A stretch of DNA of 64,000 nucleotides. It comes from Pigmentiphaga sp. (GTDB lineage Bacteria; Pseudomonadota; Gammaproteobacteria; Burkholderiales; Burkholderiaceae_B). Of this stretch, positions 1 to 8,348 are shown piece by piece (position 1 is the stretch's first letter; every line of letters starts with the position of its first letter). The notes beneath the pieces are model-generated. The model was not told the origin of the DNA. It saw nothing but the letters and a program-made list of their open reading frames with translations, and ran no database searches. The stretch lies in the NCBI GenBank assembly GCA_023228945.1, contig JALOAI010000003.1, positions 156,191 through 220,190 on the forward strand, in the 5' to 3' direction. The translations under genes and the position numbers were made by a program.

Positions 1-3000
1 TCACTGCCGGATAGGCAGCTGAGAAACTTACTCTAGCGGGTCACCGTGCCAACCAAGCGTTCACTGCCGGATAGGCAGCTGAGAAAGGCCTTGGTCTTCG
101 GTTCCTCGATCTCCCCCTGTTCACTGCCGGATAGGCAGCTGAGAAACAGGTTCATAAAATGTCACAACCCGTAGTTCCGTTCACTGCCGGATAGGCAGCT
201 GAGAAATGCATGGTGACATCCCGACCGGCGGGCAGATCGTTCACTGCCGGATAGGCAGCTGAGAAAAGGGACTGCAGGCGCGACACGGTTTCTGAGGCGT
301 TCACTGCCGGATAGGCAGCTGAGAAACAAGCGCGCCGCCGCTCCCTCAGCGAAGCGATGTTCACTGCCGGATAGGCAGCTGAGAAATACGGCATGATCGT
401 TCGCGGCGCCCGCCTGATGTTCACTGCCGGATAGGCAGCTGAGAAAAGCCTTAAGTCGAAGATCGGGGAGGAAACGCTGTTCACTGCCGGATAGGCAGCT
501 GAGAAATTGTAGTCGGCGCGCCCGCGCTTCTCGGTGCCGTTCACTGCCGGATAGGCAGCTGAGAAAATGCTGGCGGCGTCGGGGTGCGCTGCATGCAGGT
601 TCACTGCCGGATAGGCAGCTGAGAAAGTGGCACTGGGTGTAGGGGCGCAGGTCGTCGGGTTCACTGCCGGATAGGCAGCTGAGAAATCCCGCCGCGGCCG
701 CCAAGGCCTCGGCGAACGGTTCACTGCCGGATAGGCAGCTGAGAAAACGCGCTCGATGTCGGCATCGACCGGCACGAAGTTCACTGCCGGATAGGCAGCT
801 GAGAAATTGAGCTGCTTCGCTGCGCGGGCGGCTTCCGAGTTCACTGCCGGATAGGCAGCTGAGAAATCGATCTGAAGGACATTCGCAGGCTGGTGAAAGT
901 TCACTGCCGGATAGGCAGCTGAGAAATGGCGTCGGGGTGCCAGCATGAAGGTGCTCCTGTTCACTGCCGGATAGGCAGCTGAGAAAAGTACGCCTGGATG
1001 CCTGCCGCGTGGCATGAAGTTCACTGCCGGATAGGCAGCTGAGAAAAGTCAGAGCTGGGGCGCGTATGAGTCCCGAAGAGTTCACTGCCGGATAGGCAGC
1101 TGAGAAAATCGACTGCGCCGTGAACCGGGTACGTATGGCGTTCACTGCCGGATAGGCAGCTGAGAAAACCCATCAGCGCCGCTTGCAGGTTGCTGCGCTG
1201 TTCACTGCCGGATAGGCAGCTGAGAAAATCCGGGAATGCCGGAGAGATCCGGTCATCCGGTTCACTGCCGGATAGGCAGCTGAGAAACACCTGACGATGC
1301 CGGAGGTCAACAATGCTCGGTTCACTGCCGGATAGGCAGCTGAGAAACTCGACAGCATCAGGTGCCGGGCAATATCGGCGTTCACTGCCGGATAGGCAGC
1401 TGAGAAAGCTGGGCCGGGCTGATCGCGTGGCTGCTGTTCGTTCACTGCCGGATAGGCAGCTGAGAAAACGCATCAAATGTGGCGGGTCAAACACCACCAG
1501 TTCACTGCCGGATAGGCAGCTGAGAAATCGCTCTGTGCATACAGCAGAGCCTGGAGCGCGTTCACTGCCGGATAGGCAGCTGAGAAAAGCTTGGCGTACT
1601 CACCCGTCCAGGCGTCATGGTTCACTGCCGGATAGGCAGCTGAGAAATTCGCGAGTTCGTCCGAGACATCCATGTCGACGTTCACTGCCGGATAGGCAGC
1701 TGAGAAACGTTCTCGACCCCTGCTGCGGCGGTCGCATGAGTTCACTGCCGGATAGGCAGCTGAGAAAATGCAAGAGGCGCACGCATACACCGGACCATCG
1801 TTCACTGCCGGATAGGCAGCTGAGAAACGTCACCACCCTGCCAGTACCGGCCATCAAACGTTCACTGCCGGATAGGCAGCTGAGAAACGGCAGTGCCGCA
1901 GGAAGCGCCGAGCGATGCCGTTCACTGCCGGATAGGCAGCTGAGAAAAAACCGATCGGCGGCCTTGGGTGTATTGGTGGGTTCACTGCCGGATAGGCAGC
2001 TGAGAAACTGTAAGCGGCGCTGATAGGTGGCTGGATGCAGGTTCACTGCCGGATAGGCAGCTGAGAAATGCGGCGCCGGTCGCGATGCCCGCAGACTCGC
2101 GTTCACTGCCGGATAGGCAGCTGAGAAAGAGCGGGAGCGCTGGCTGCAATCGCTGACCGAGTTCACTGCCGGATAGGCAGCTGAGAAAGGCGGGCGCACA
2201 CCCCAGCGCATTTCCTCGCCGTTCACTGCCGGATAGGCAGCTGAGAAAGAGAAGCTTGGCGACGGTTTCCGCTCCCGCCTGTTCACTGCCGGATAGGCAG
2301 CTGAGAAACGCTTGATTTGCAACGTTGAAACCCTCGACCGGTTCACTGCCGGATAGGCAGCTGAGAAAAATGAGGCCCTGAGGCGGGAGTACACGAAGCT
2401 GGTTCACTGCCGGATAGGCAGCTGAGAAAAGGCACAGCTCACGCTCGGCCGCGCGTCGCTTGTTCACTGCCGGATAGGCAGCTGAGAAAGATTGTTCTGG
2501 CGGCAGCGTGGCTTTCCAGTCTGTTCACTGCCGGATAGGCAGCTGAGAAAATACTCAATGCGGCGTAACGGCAGCCCCTCAAGTTCACTGCCGGATAGGC
2601 AGCTGAGAAAGGTGCCATCGCTGGCCTTGGGCGTCGCCCAAGGTTCACTGCCGGATAGGCAGCTGAGAAACCCCCCCCCCAGCGACACGTCCCCAACCAG
2701 CCGTTCACTGCCGGATAGGCAGCTGAGAAAGTGCGCGAGGTGAGCAATGAGTGCGATCTATCTGTTCACTGCCGGATAGGCAGCTGAGAAAGAGTTGCTC
2801 GCGGCGGAAATCGAGTCGCACGGGTTCACTGCCGGATAGGCAGCTGAGAAAACCGCGCTGGCGCTGCCGTACACGCACCCGCGGTTCACTGCCGGATAGG
2901 CAGCTGAGAAAGGGCCCGTAGCCCATGACCGCTCAATACAAGTGTTCACTGCCGGATAGGCAGCTGAGAAATGGGCCATGGCCAGGTCGTGGCGGGCTGC

Positions 3001-3794
3001 CTCGTTCACTGCCGGATAGGCAGCTGAGAAAGGCCGGCCGTGTGCAGCGCACCATTCGGCATGGTTCACTGCCGGATAGGCAGCTGAGAAATCCCAATAT
3101 TCAGTAGGAAAAAGAGGGGCGCCGTTCACTGCCGAATAGGCAGCTGAGAAAGCACTGCAGCGGCCGCGTCGGTCGCGCTGCGCGTTCACTGCCGGATAGG
3201 CAGCTGAGAAAACCGGCAATGACGGCAATAGCGGCACGGAATCGTTCACTGCCGGATAGGCAGCTGAGAAAAAAGAAGTGCCGCGACACATTCAAAGTTG
3301 CCATGTTCACTGCCGGATAGGCAGCTGAGAAAAGGCAGCATGCCCGGGCAAGCTCGACGAGCTGGTTCACTGCCGGATAGGCAGCTGAGAAAACCCCCCA
3401 TTCGTGTCATCCGGTAGGCCGCTCGTTCACTGCCGGATAGGCAGCTGAGAAAGCCGACAAGCGCCCGGCACCCGCCAAGAAAGCGTTCACTGCCGGATAG
3501 GCAGCTGAGAAATGCCGTAGAACGATCAGCATCGAGCCTCCGGCGTTCACTGCCGGATAGGCAGCTGAGAAACGCTGCGCCAGCTCGCCGCTCGGCTTGA
3601 TTACGGGTTCACTGCCGGATAGGCAGCTGAGAAAAGGACTGTCAGCGGGAGACCAAGCTCATCGATGTTCACTGCCGGATAGGCAGCTGAGAAACCATGC
3701 GGCGACCACGGCACGATGACGCGCAGGTTCACTGCCGGATAGGCAGCTGAGAAAATAAGTAGGTCGAAAAAGGCTTGAAAAGGGGTGTTCACTG
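1..3794 (+). CRISPR. Type I-F CRISPR array, 63 repeats in view
   Basis: A 28-bp repeat recurs 63 times with spacers of mostly 32 nt (a few 33, one 34 at 3573-3606). The first repeat lacks its first two bases because the array runs off the left edge. Each repeat starts GTTCACTG, has a stem CTGCC/GGCAG around loop GGATA and ends CTGAGAAA. This is the layout of type I-F (Csy) repeats, where Csy4/Cas6f cuts 3' of the hairpin, so the array reads on the + strand with its leader to the left of the window. Repeats are almost invariant; the copy at 3124-3151 has one G-to-A change in the loop. The last spacer is 3755-3786, followed by only 8 bases of the next repeat (3787-3794) before transposase sequence. 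No cas gene is in the window, so interference genes must lie elsewhere if present. Long open frames across the array are repeat translations, not genes. Confidence 0.97.
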
Positions 3795-3905
3795 TACAAC
3801 CATCAGCGCCTGCTCGGGTCCATCGGCTATATTCCTCCTGCACAGGCTGAAGAACTCTATCACCGTACCCACCCGGACCCGGTGCCGATTAACGCTGTAC
3901 TTTAA
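3795..3905 (+). pseudogene. IS3-family OrfB transposase, C-terminal fragment
   Basis: The frame 3795-3902 encodes about 36 residues ending at TAA 3903-3905. The stretch RLLGSIGYIPPAQAE matches the typical C-terminal end of IS3/IS150-type OrfB DDE transposases (NRxRxHSSxGYxxPAxxE). All catalytic residues are absent. The fragment starts directly after the first 8 bases of a CRISPR repeat, so it marks one edge of a mobile-element scar in the array. It differs in subgroup from the next fragment, so two separate insertions or a recombination joined them. Confidence 0.75.
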
Positions 3906-3936
3906 CCAAACGGCCTCCTCGATTCCCGGGGCGATT

Positions 3937-4353
3937 CAGCTGCTGAATGTGATTGACGACTTCAATCGCGAGGCATTGGGTATAGAGGTGGATTTCTCGC
4001 TACCCTCGGAACGAGTGATTCGTACGCTTGAGCAGATCATCGATTGGCGTGGCAGTCCGATAGCGATTCGGTGCGACAACGGCCCGGAATACCTCAGTGC
4101 GGCGATTGTTTCCTGGGCTTTGCGCAGCGGTATTCGGCTTGAATATATTCAGCCTGGGAAGCCACAGCAGAACGCGTATGTGGAGCGATTTAATCGCACG
4201 GTTCGCTACGAATGGCTGTCTCAATACCACTGGGAGACCCTAGATCACGTTCAGCAGGCGGCAACCGAATGGATGTGGTCTTACAATCACGAACGCCCAA
4301 ATATGGCATTGGGCGGATTCACCCCAAAACAGCGGCTGGCCATGGCTGCATAG
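3937..4353 (+). pseudogene. IS407-type IS3-family OrfB transposase, 3' fragment
   Basis: An open frame ending at TAG 4351-4353 carries the second half of an IS407-group OrfB: NVIDDFNRE, then IRCDNGPEYLS with the second catalytic Asp, then YVERFNRTVRYEWL with the catalytic Glu, then NERPNMALGG near the end. The N-terminal half, including the first catalytic Asp, is missing, so it is dead. Coherent homology begins near 3937; the bases just before it belong to a different transposase. The following 40 bases include CCATTTTTAACGG on the minus strand (4373-4385), plausibly the right terminal inverted repeat of the element. No matching left end is visible. Confidence 0.85.
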
Positions 4354-4381
4354 CGTTGCTACTTCTGAGCACCGTTAAAAA

Positions 4382-4530
4382 TGGGGGGATTACCTAGGCA
4401 GCTGGGAAAAAGATGCGCGAGTTTATCTACCGGCATATGCGCGTTCGCTGCCGTATAGGCAGCTGAGAAAAATAATGGCTGCGGCAGCCCCCAGCGCAAC
4501 CAGTTCGCTGCCGTATAGGCAGCTGAAAAA
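4382..4530 (+). CRISPR. Decayed distal end of the type I-F array
   Basis: After the transposase remnants come a half repeat (3' part at 4395-4409, TAGGCAGCTGGGAAA) and two near-complete repeats at 4443-4470 and 4503-4530, separated by a normal 32-nt spacer (4471-4502). Both complete copies differ from the main array: they begin GTTCGCTG and have the loop GTATA instead of GGATA. The last also has CTGAAAAA at its end. Degenerate repeats mark the leader-distal end of an array, which agrees with a leader on the left. The final repeat is followed directly by response-regulator coding sequence. Confidence 0.9.
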
Positions 4531-4816
4531 TGGCATGCAGGGCGGCCGCCAGGTCGGTTTCCTGGGAGCGGTTGGTGACGAAGATGACGGGGATGGCATG
4601 GCCCAGATTGCTCCGTATCCACCTGAGCACGTCGAAGCCGGTGATGTCCGGCAGCTCCCAGTCGACTAGCAGCAGATCGTAGCCATGCGGGCGCGCCAAC
4701 GCGGTCAAAAGGGCGCGGCCACTGGAGTACAACGTGCAACGGTAGCCGGCTTCCGTGAGTAAGGATTGGATCAATTGGCCTTGCGTGACGTCGTCTTCGA
4801 GAGAAGCGATATGCAT
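4531..4816 (-). pseudogene. Truncated response regulator (receiver domain only)
   Basis: Reading leftward from ATG 4816, about 95 residues match an OmpR-type receiver domain. They start MHIASLEDD (acidic pocket), have LLLVDWELPDITG with the phosphoacceptor Asp, and PVIFVT with the conserved Thr. Translation then runs straight into CRISPR repeat sequence at 4530, before the conserved Lys of the last beta strand. The rest of the receiver and the whole DNA-binding domain are missing. No sensor kinase lies nearby. The gene was evidently cut by whatever joined the CRISPR array to this site, and it is unlikely to be functional. Confidence 0.85.
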
Positions 4817-4873
4817 TGCCGGGATATTTTTTGCTGAATCGTTGAAACCTTTGATTGCGCATGATACAGGATG

Positions 4874-4930
4874 AAGGGGTTTCCCTATTAAGGAAAACCC
4901 CTTCCATTGTTAACAAGTGTCAATTTGACA
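4874..4930. promoter_or_regulatory. Two inverted repeats upstream of the truncated regulator
   Basis: 4874-4903 is an imperfect hairpin (AAGGGGTTTCC, 7-nt loop, GGAAAACCCCTT; one-base bulge) without a following T-run. 4918-4930 is a perfect 13-bp palindrome, TGTCAA-T-TTGACA. Both lie upstream of the response-regulator start at 4816 and could be remnants of its control region. The rest of the gap to 5053 shows no gene. Confidence 0.4.
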
Positions 4931-5052
4931 TGAGGTGAAAGTCCACGGTCAACGTCGTTGCGACGCTTGATGGCGAAGGTGGAAATGAGCAAGGCGATGT
5001 TTTGTTGGCGCCAACGCAATTGGCGAGGCTGCTCGGGAAGTATGGAACAGAC

Positions 5053-5622
5053 TCACTGAGCCAACGCCTCCACCGCAATATCCAGCGTCACCTCATCGCC
5101 AATAACGGGCGCAAATTGTCCCGCATTGAATTCGCTGCGCAGGATTTTGCCGGTGGCGTTGGCGCCGATGGCGTCTTTTTGCAGCATCGGATGCGGGCCA
5201 TTGAAGAACGACGTCACGGTCAGGGTCAGCGGCTTGGTGATGCCCTTGATCGTCAGGTTGCCTTCGATGCTGGCCGGCTGCCCATCCTCGAAATTGACCT
5301 TGGTCGACTTGAAGGTGGCCGTGGGAAACGTTGCGGTATCGAAGAAGTCCGCGCCCTGGATGTGGCCATCGAAGGCTTCGAAGCCGGTGTTGACCGAAGT
5401 CATGTCGATCGTGACGTCGACCTGGGCTTCTTTGGCTTCCTGATCCAGCACGATGGTGCCGGTGGTGTTCTTGAAGCTCAGAATCTGCTTGGACATGCCC
5501 ATGTGGTCATAGGAAAAGCGCGGGAAGCTATGGCTGGAGTCCAGCGTGTAGGTTTGTGGAGCTGCCATGGCCGTGGCGGCGAAAACGGAAGCGAAAAGGG
5601 CGGTAATCAAGGTCTTTTTCAT
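5053..5622 (-). CDS. yceI: YceI family periplasmic protein
   Basis: 189 residues. It starts MKKTLITALFASVF, a clear Sec signal peptide cleaved after an AMA-A site near residue 21. The mature part has the YceI lipocalin-like pattern: LDSSHSFPRFSYDHMG at the start, then FDGHIQGADFFDTATFP and GNLTIKGITKPLTL. YceI proteins are beta-barrels that bind isoprenoid-type lipids in the periplasm; the exact ligand is unknown. This is the last gene of a three-gene minus-strand operon (cytochrome b561, YceI, YceI), and the pairing suggests a quinone-linked periplasmic role. A longer upstream frame exists, but the signal peptide fixes this start. Confidence 0.93.
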   Translation of the reverse strand: MKKTLITALFASVFAATAMAAPQTYTLDSSHSFPRFSYDHMGMSKQILSFKNTTGTIVLDQEAKEAQVDVTIDMTSVNTGFEAFDGHIQGADFFDTATFPTATFKSTKVNFEDGQPASIEGNLTIKGITKPLTLTVTSFFNGPHPMLQKDAIGANATGKILRSEFNAGQFAPVIGDEVTLDIAVEALAQ

Positions 5623-5672
5623 GGTGGAACTCAAGCGGAGGTAGTGGGAAGGGATAGGTTCAATGTTCGGGA

Positions 5673-6242
5673 TCAGGGCGTGGCGACGACACGGAACCGG
5701 ATCTGGATGTCGTTGGCCACGATGGCGAAGTTCTGCCATTGGCCTTCGCCCACGTCGAAGTCGGCGCGCTGGAAAGTGAAGCCGCCTTCGAAGATGCCGC
5801 TGTCGCCATCCTTCTGGAAGGTGAAAGGCGCCGTCACCTGCCGGGTATGGCCTTTGATCGAGAGCTCGCCGCTTACCTGGTAGCGGCCGTCGCCCAAGGC
5901 TTCGACCTGGCTGGAGGTGAAGGTGGCCAGGGGGTGCGCGGCCAGCGCCAGCCATTCGTCTTTCTGCAGTTCCGTGTTGGCTTCGGGGTAGCCGGCGTCG
6001 ATGCTGTCGAGCGCGACTTCGATGGCCACCTTGGCGTTCGCCGGATTGGCGGGATCAAAGCGGAACTCGGTGGCCTTCAACTGGCTGAAGCTGCCGTCCA
6101 TCTTGACGTTCATCTGGCTGTAGCCGAAAGCGAGGCTGCTGGCGGCGGTATCCAGGGTGGTGTATTCGGCGGCGGCGCTGCCCAGGCCAGTCAGGCCGAG
6201 CGCCGCGGCAAGCGCGAGAGGGCGGAGGATGGAAGCGTTCAT
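5673..6242 (-). CDS. YceI family periplasmic protein (second paralogue)
   Basis: 189 residues with a signal peptide (MNASILRPLALAAALGLTGL, then cleavage near SAAAEY). The body follows the YceI fold pattern (TAASSLAFGYSQMNVKMDGSF, a DAGYPEANTELQ segment, GELSIKGHTRQVT near the middle). It is divergent from its downstream neighbour although of identical length, so the two probably bind different ligands or form a heterodimer. It sits 46 bp after cytochrome b561 and 50 bp before the other yceI. The start at 6242 has GGAG about 7 nt upstream; upstream in-frame codons lack a signal sequence. Confidence 0.92.
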   Translation of the reverse strand: MNASILRPLALAAALGLTGLGSAAAEYTTLDTAASSLAFGYSQMNVKMDGSFSQLKATEFRFDPANPANAKVAIEVALDSIDAGYPEANTELQKDEWLALAAHPLATFTSSQVEALGDGRYQVSGELSIKGHTRQVTAPFTFQKDGDSGIFEGGFTFQRADFDVGEGQWQNFAIVANDIQIRFRVVATP

Positions 6243-6288
6243 GATTCTCCAGGGAATGTCGATGGGTGGATATCGGGGTGTGGCGGTT

Positions 6289-6828
6289 TCAGGCCCGGCT
6301 GGCAAAGGGCAGCATGCGGGTCAGGATCGTGTCTTTCTTGACGAAATGATGGTGCAAGGCGGCGCCCACGTGGCCGGCAACGGCAAGCGCCAGCGTGTAG
6401 TTCAGGATCACGTGGGCGTCCTGCAGGGCCGTTCCCAAAGCGGCATTCCTGGGTACCAGATCGGGCAGCGGCAAGACGCCGAACCAGACGACGGGAACGC
6501 CCTGGGCCGAACTCATGAGCCAGCCGCTCAAGGGTATGGCCAGCATCAACAGATACAGCAGCCAATGTCCGGCGTGCGCGGCAAGGCGGGCCAGAGGCCC
6601 CATGGTCGGCGGCAGGGCTGGGGCGGGATGGCTCAGGCGCCATGCCAGACGGACGACCGCCAGAACCAGCAAGACCATGCCCGCCCATTTGTGCCATGAA
6701 TAGAACTGCAGCTTGGCGGGCGAGAACGGCAGGCCCTCCATATAGAAGCCCAGTGAAAATGTACCGATCAAGCTCAAGGCGATCAGCCAGTGCATGAAAA
6801 TCGCGGTACGGGTGTAGCGTGAGGTCAT
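6289..6828 (-). CDS. cybB: Cytochrome b561 family membrane protein
   Basis: 179 residues with four predicted membrane helices, matching the bacterial cytochrome b561 family. Likely heme ligands are His in IFMHWLIAL (helix 1), YSWHKWAGM (helix 2), and the C-terminal histidines in DAHVILNY and GHVGAALHHHF. The family transfers electrons between membrane quinone and periplasmic partners. It heads the operon with two yceI genes, the standard cybB-yceI arrangement. The start at MTSRYTR (6828) is chosen because the first helix follows immediately; the longer reading frame upstream is unrelated sequence. Confidence 0.92.
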   Translation of the reverse strand: MTSRYTRTAIFMHWLIALSLIGTFSLGFYMEGLPFSPAKLQFYSWHKWAGMVLLVLAVVRLAWRLSHPAPALPPTMGPLARLAAHAGHWLLYLLMLAIPLSGWLMSSAQGVPVVWFGVLPLPDLVPRNAALGTALQDAHVILNYTLALAVAGHVGAALHHHFVKKDTILTRMLPFASRA

Positions 6829-7108
6829 GGTTGTCTCGGGGAAGTAATGGAGCCGGTTGCCGCGAGGGGCGCGGCGCTCACTGACGAGGTCTATTCTATT
6901 GAAATTAAAATTGGAGAAAAATATTAGAAATAGGTTATGATATTTCCATATATGGAATAATAAAAAAGGCTCAGGTTCGTCCGGAAGCAAGGTATTTGTA
7001 ACGATCTGCGATTTCTTCGCTCCGGCGAAGCGCTTTGTCATGAATGCCGCCAAGCGCTGTAGGCGGGCGGGGCTTGGAGTGCTACCTTGTGCTGTCAAGG
7101 AGGCGCTT
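6829..7108. promoter_or_regulatory. Divergent promoter region cybB / ku
   Basis: This 280-bp gap separates two divergent operons and is conspicuously AT-rich between 6895 and 6970 against a GC-rich genome. It holds a perfect 14-bp palindrome, TTCCATATATGGAA (6944-6957), flanked by A/T runs, a plausible operator shared by both promoters. No small gene is evident. Confidence 0.5.
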
Positions 7109-8149
7109 ATGAAAGACGACGAGGGCAAGAGTCCGACCTCCACCCGCACGCTCTGGAAGGGGGCCATCAGCTTTGGTCTGGTGCATATCCCGGTGGGCCT
7201 GTATTCCGCCACGGCCAGTTCGGGCATCGACTTCGATTGGCTCGACAAACGCTCCATGGAGCCTGTCGGCTATAAGCGGATCAACAAGGTAACGGGCAAG
7301 GAGATCGCCAGCTCCGATATCGTGAAGGGCGTGGAGTACGAGGACGGGCGGTATGTCATTTTGTCGGCGGAAGAGATTGCCGCCGCCTTCCCAAAAACCA
7401 CCCAGACTATCGAGATCGAGGCTTTTCTCGACGCCGACGAGATCCCCTTCGTGTATCTGGAGCGGCCATACTATACGGCGCCGCTCAAGCGGGGCGAGAA
7501 GGTCTACGCGCTGCTGCGCGAGGCGCTGCGCCAAAGCAACAAGGTCGGCGTGGCCAAGGTGGTGATCCAGACCAAGCAGCATCTGGCGGTGCTGATTCCC
7601 TGCGGCCGGGCCCTGGTGCTCAATCTGTTGCGCTGGGGCGGCGAGATCCGTTCGTTCGAGCAGCTCGATTTGCCGCCGCTGGATGCCAAAGCCGCCGGCA
7701 TCAAGGCGGCCGAAATGACGATGGCGATGCAGCTCATCGAAGACATGACCCAGGCCTGGGAGGCGGATAATTTCCGTAACTCATTCGCCGACGAGATCCA
7801 TAAGCTGATCGAAGCCAAGGCCGAGGCGGGTGAGGTCGCCGAGGTGGTCAAGGTCGAAGCGGACGCCGATCTTCCCGCGGGAGCCGAGGTGCTGGATCTG
7901 ACGTCCCTGCTCAAGCGCAGCCTGGAAGGCGGCAAAAAACCCGCTCCGCCGCGACCTGGCAAGGAGGCGCCGGCATCGGTGACCCCCTTGCACGGCTCCA
8001 AGCGCACGCCGGCCAAGGGCGCCGCCAAGAAGCCAGCCGCGCGCAAGACCGCGGCTGGCGCAGCGAAGCCCGCCCCGGCCAAGAAAGTCGGCAAGCGCGC
8101 GGCCAGCAAGTCCGCCCCGGCCAAGAAGACCGGCCGGCGCACGGCCTGA
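7109..8149 (+). CDS. ku: Non-homologous end joining protein Ku
   Basis: 346 residues. The Ku core is clear: LWKGAISFGLVHIPVGLYSAT at the N-terminus, YKRINKVTGKEI, DEIPFVYLERPYYTAP, and LIPCGRALVLNLLRWGGEI. Bacterial Ku is a homodimeric ring that binds DNA ends and recruits LigD. The C-terminal 80 residues are a Lys/Ala/Pro-rich tail with repeated PAKK-type motifs, like the extended basic tails that enhance DNA binding in other bacterial Ku proteins. The start at 7109 is fixed by a strong AAGGAGG 5 nt upstream; an in-frame ATG at 7040 lacks one. ligD follows 199 bp downstream on the same strand. Confidence 0.96.
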   Translation: MKDDEGKSPTSTRTLWKGAISFGLVHIPVGLYSATASSGIDFDWLDKRSMEPVGYKRINKVTGKEIASSDIVKGVEYEDGRYVILSAEEIAAAFPKTTQTIEIEAFLDADEIPFVYLERPYYTAPLKRGEKVYALLREALRQSNKVGVAKVVIQTKQHLAVLIPCGRALVLNLLRWGGEIRSFEQLDLPPLDAKAAGIKAAEMTMAMQLIEDMTQAWEADNFRNSFADEIHKLIEAKAEAGEVAEVVKVEADADLPAGAEVLDLTSLLKRSLEGGKKPAPPRPGKEAPASVTPLHGSKRTPAKGAAKKPAARKTAAGAAKPAPAKKVGKRAASKSAPAKKTGRRTA

Positions 8150-8329
8150 CCACGCGCCTAACGGGGATGGCTTGCGGCCACCCCTGATCATGAAAGACGG
8201 TGCTCTTTCACATTAAGCGCGAGCCCCGCCATGGATGGCGGGGTCGAGCAAGGTGGTCTTCATCGGGAGCCGATGGCTCCCCCGAATGGTGGCGGAGGAC
8301 CTCCGGCCGATGGGCCGGAGCTCTTCACG
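8147..8329 (+). repeat. Repeat family A, copy 1 (three hairpins, upstream of ligD)
   Basis: The element begins TGACCACGCGCCTAA at the ku stop codon. It then has a 53-nt unique stretch and three perfect hairpins: CCCCGCC/GGCGGGG (8224-8243), GGGAGCC/GGCTCCC (8265-8281) and CTCCGGCC/GGCCGGAG (8301-8320), ending CTCTTCAC. Close copies occur at 28396-28523 and 61992-62117. It ends about 20 bp before the ligD start, so it would lie in the ligD 5' leader of a ku-ligD transcript. Whether it acts as an RNA element or is only a parasitic repeat is not known. Confidence 0.8.
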
Positions 8330-8348
8330 GCAATCCTGAAGGTGGCGT

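Noticed and set aside
152..3843. Several 60-290 residue open frames with repeated FSAAYPAVN, FLSCLSGSE or SLPDRQLR motifs
   Set aside because: These are translations of CRISPR repeats and spacers in different frames; the periodicity is 20 residues, equal to the 60-bp repeat unit.
4531..4816. Functional single-domain response regulator
   Set aside because: The receiver lacks its last strand and the conserved Lys and is fused to repeat sequence, so a working protein is unlikely.
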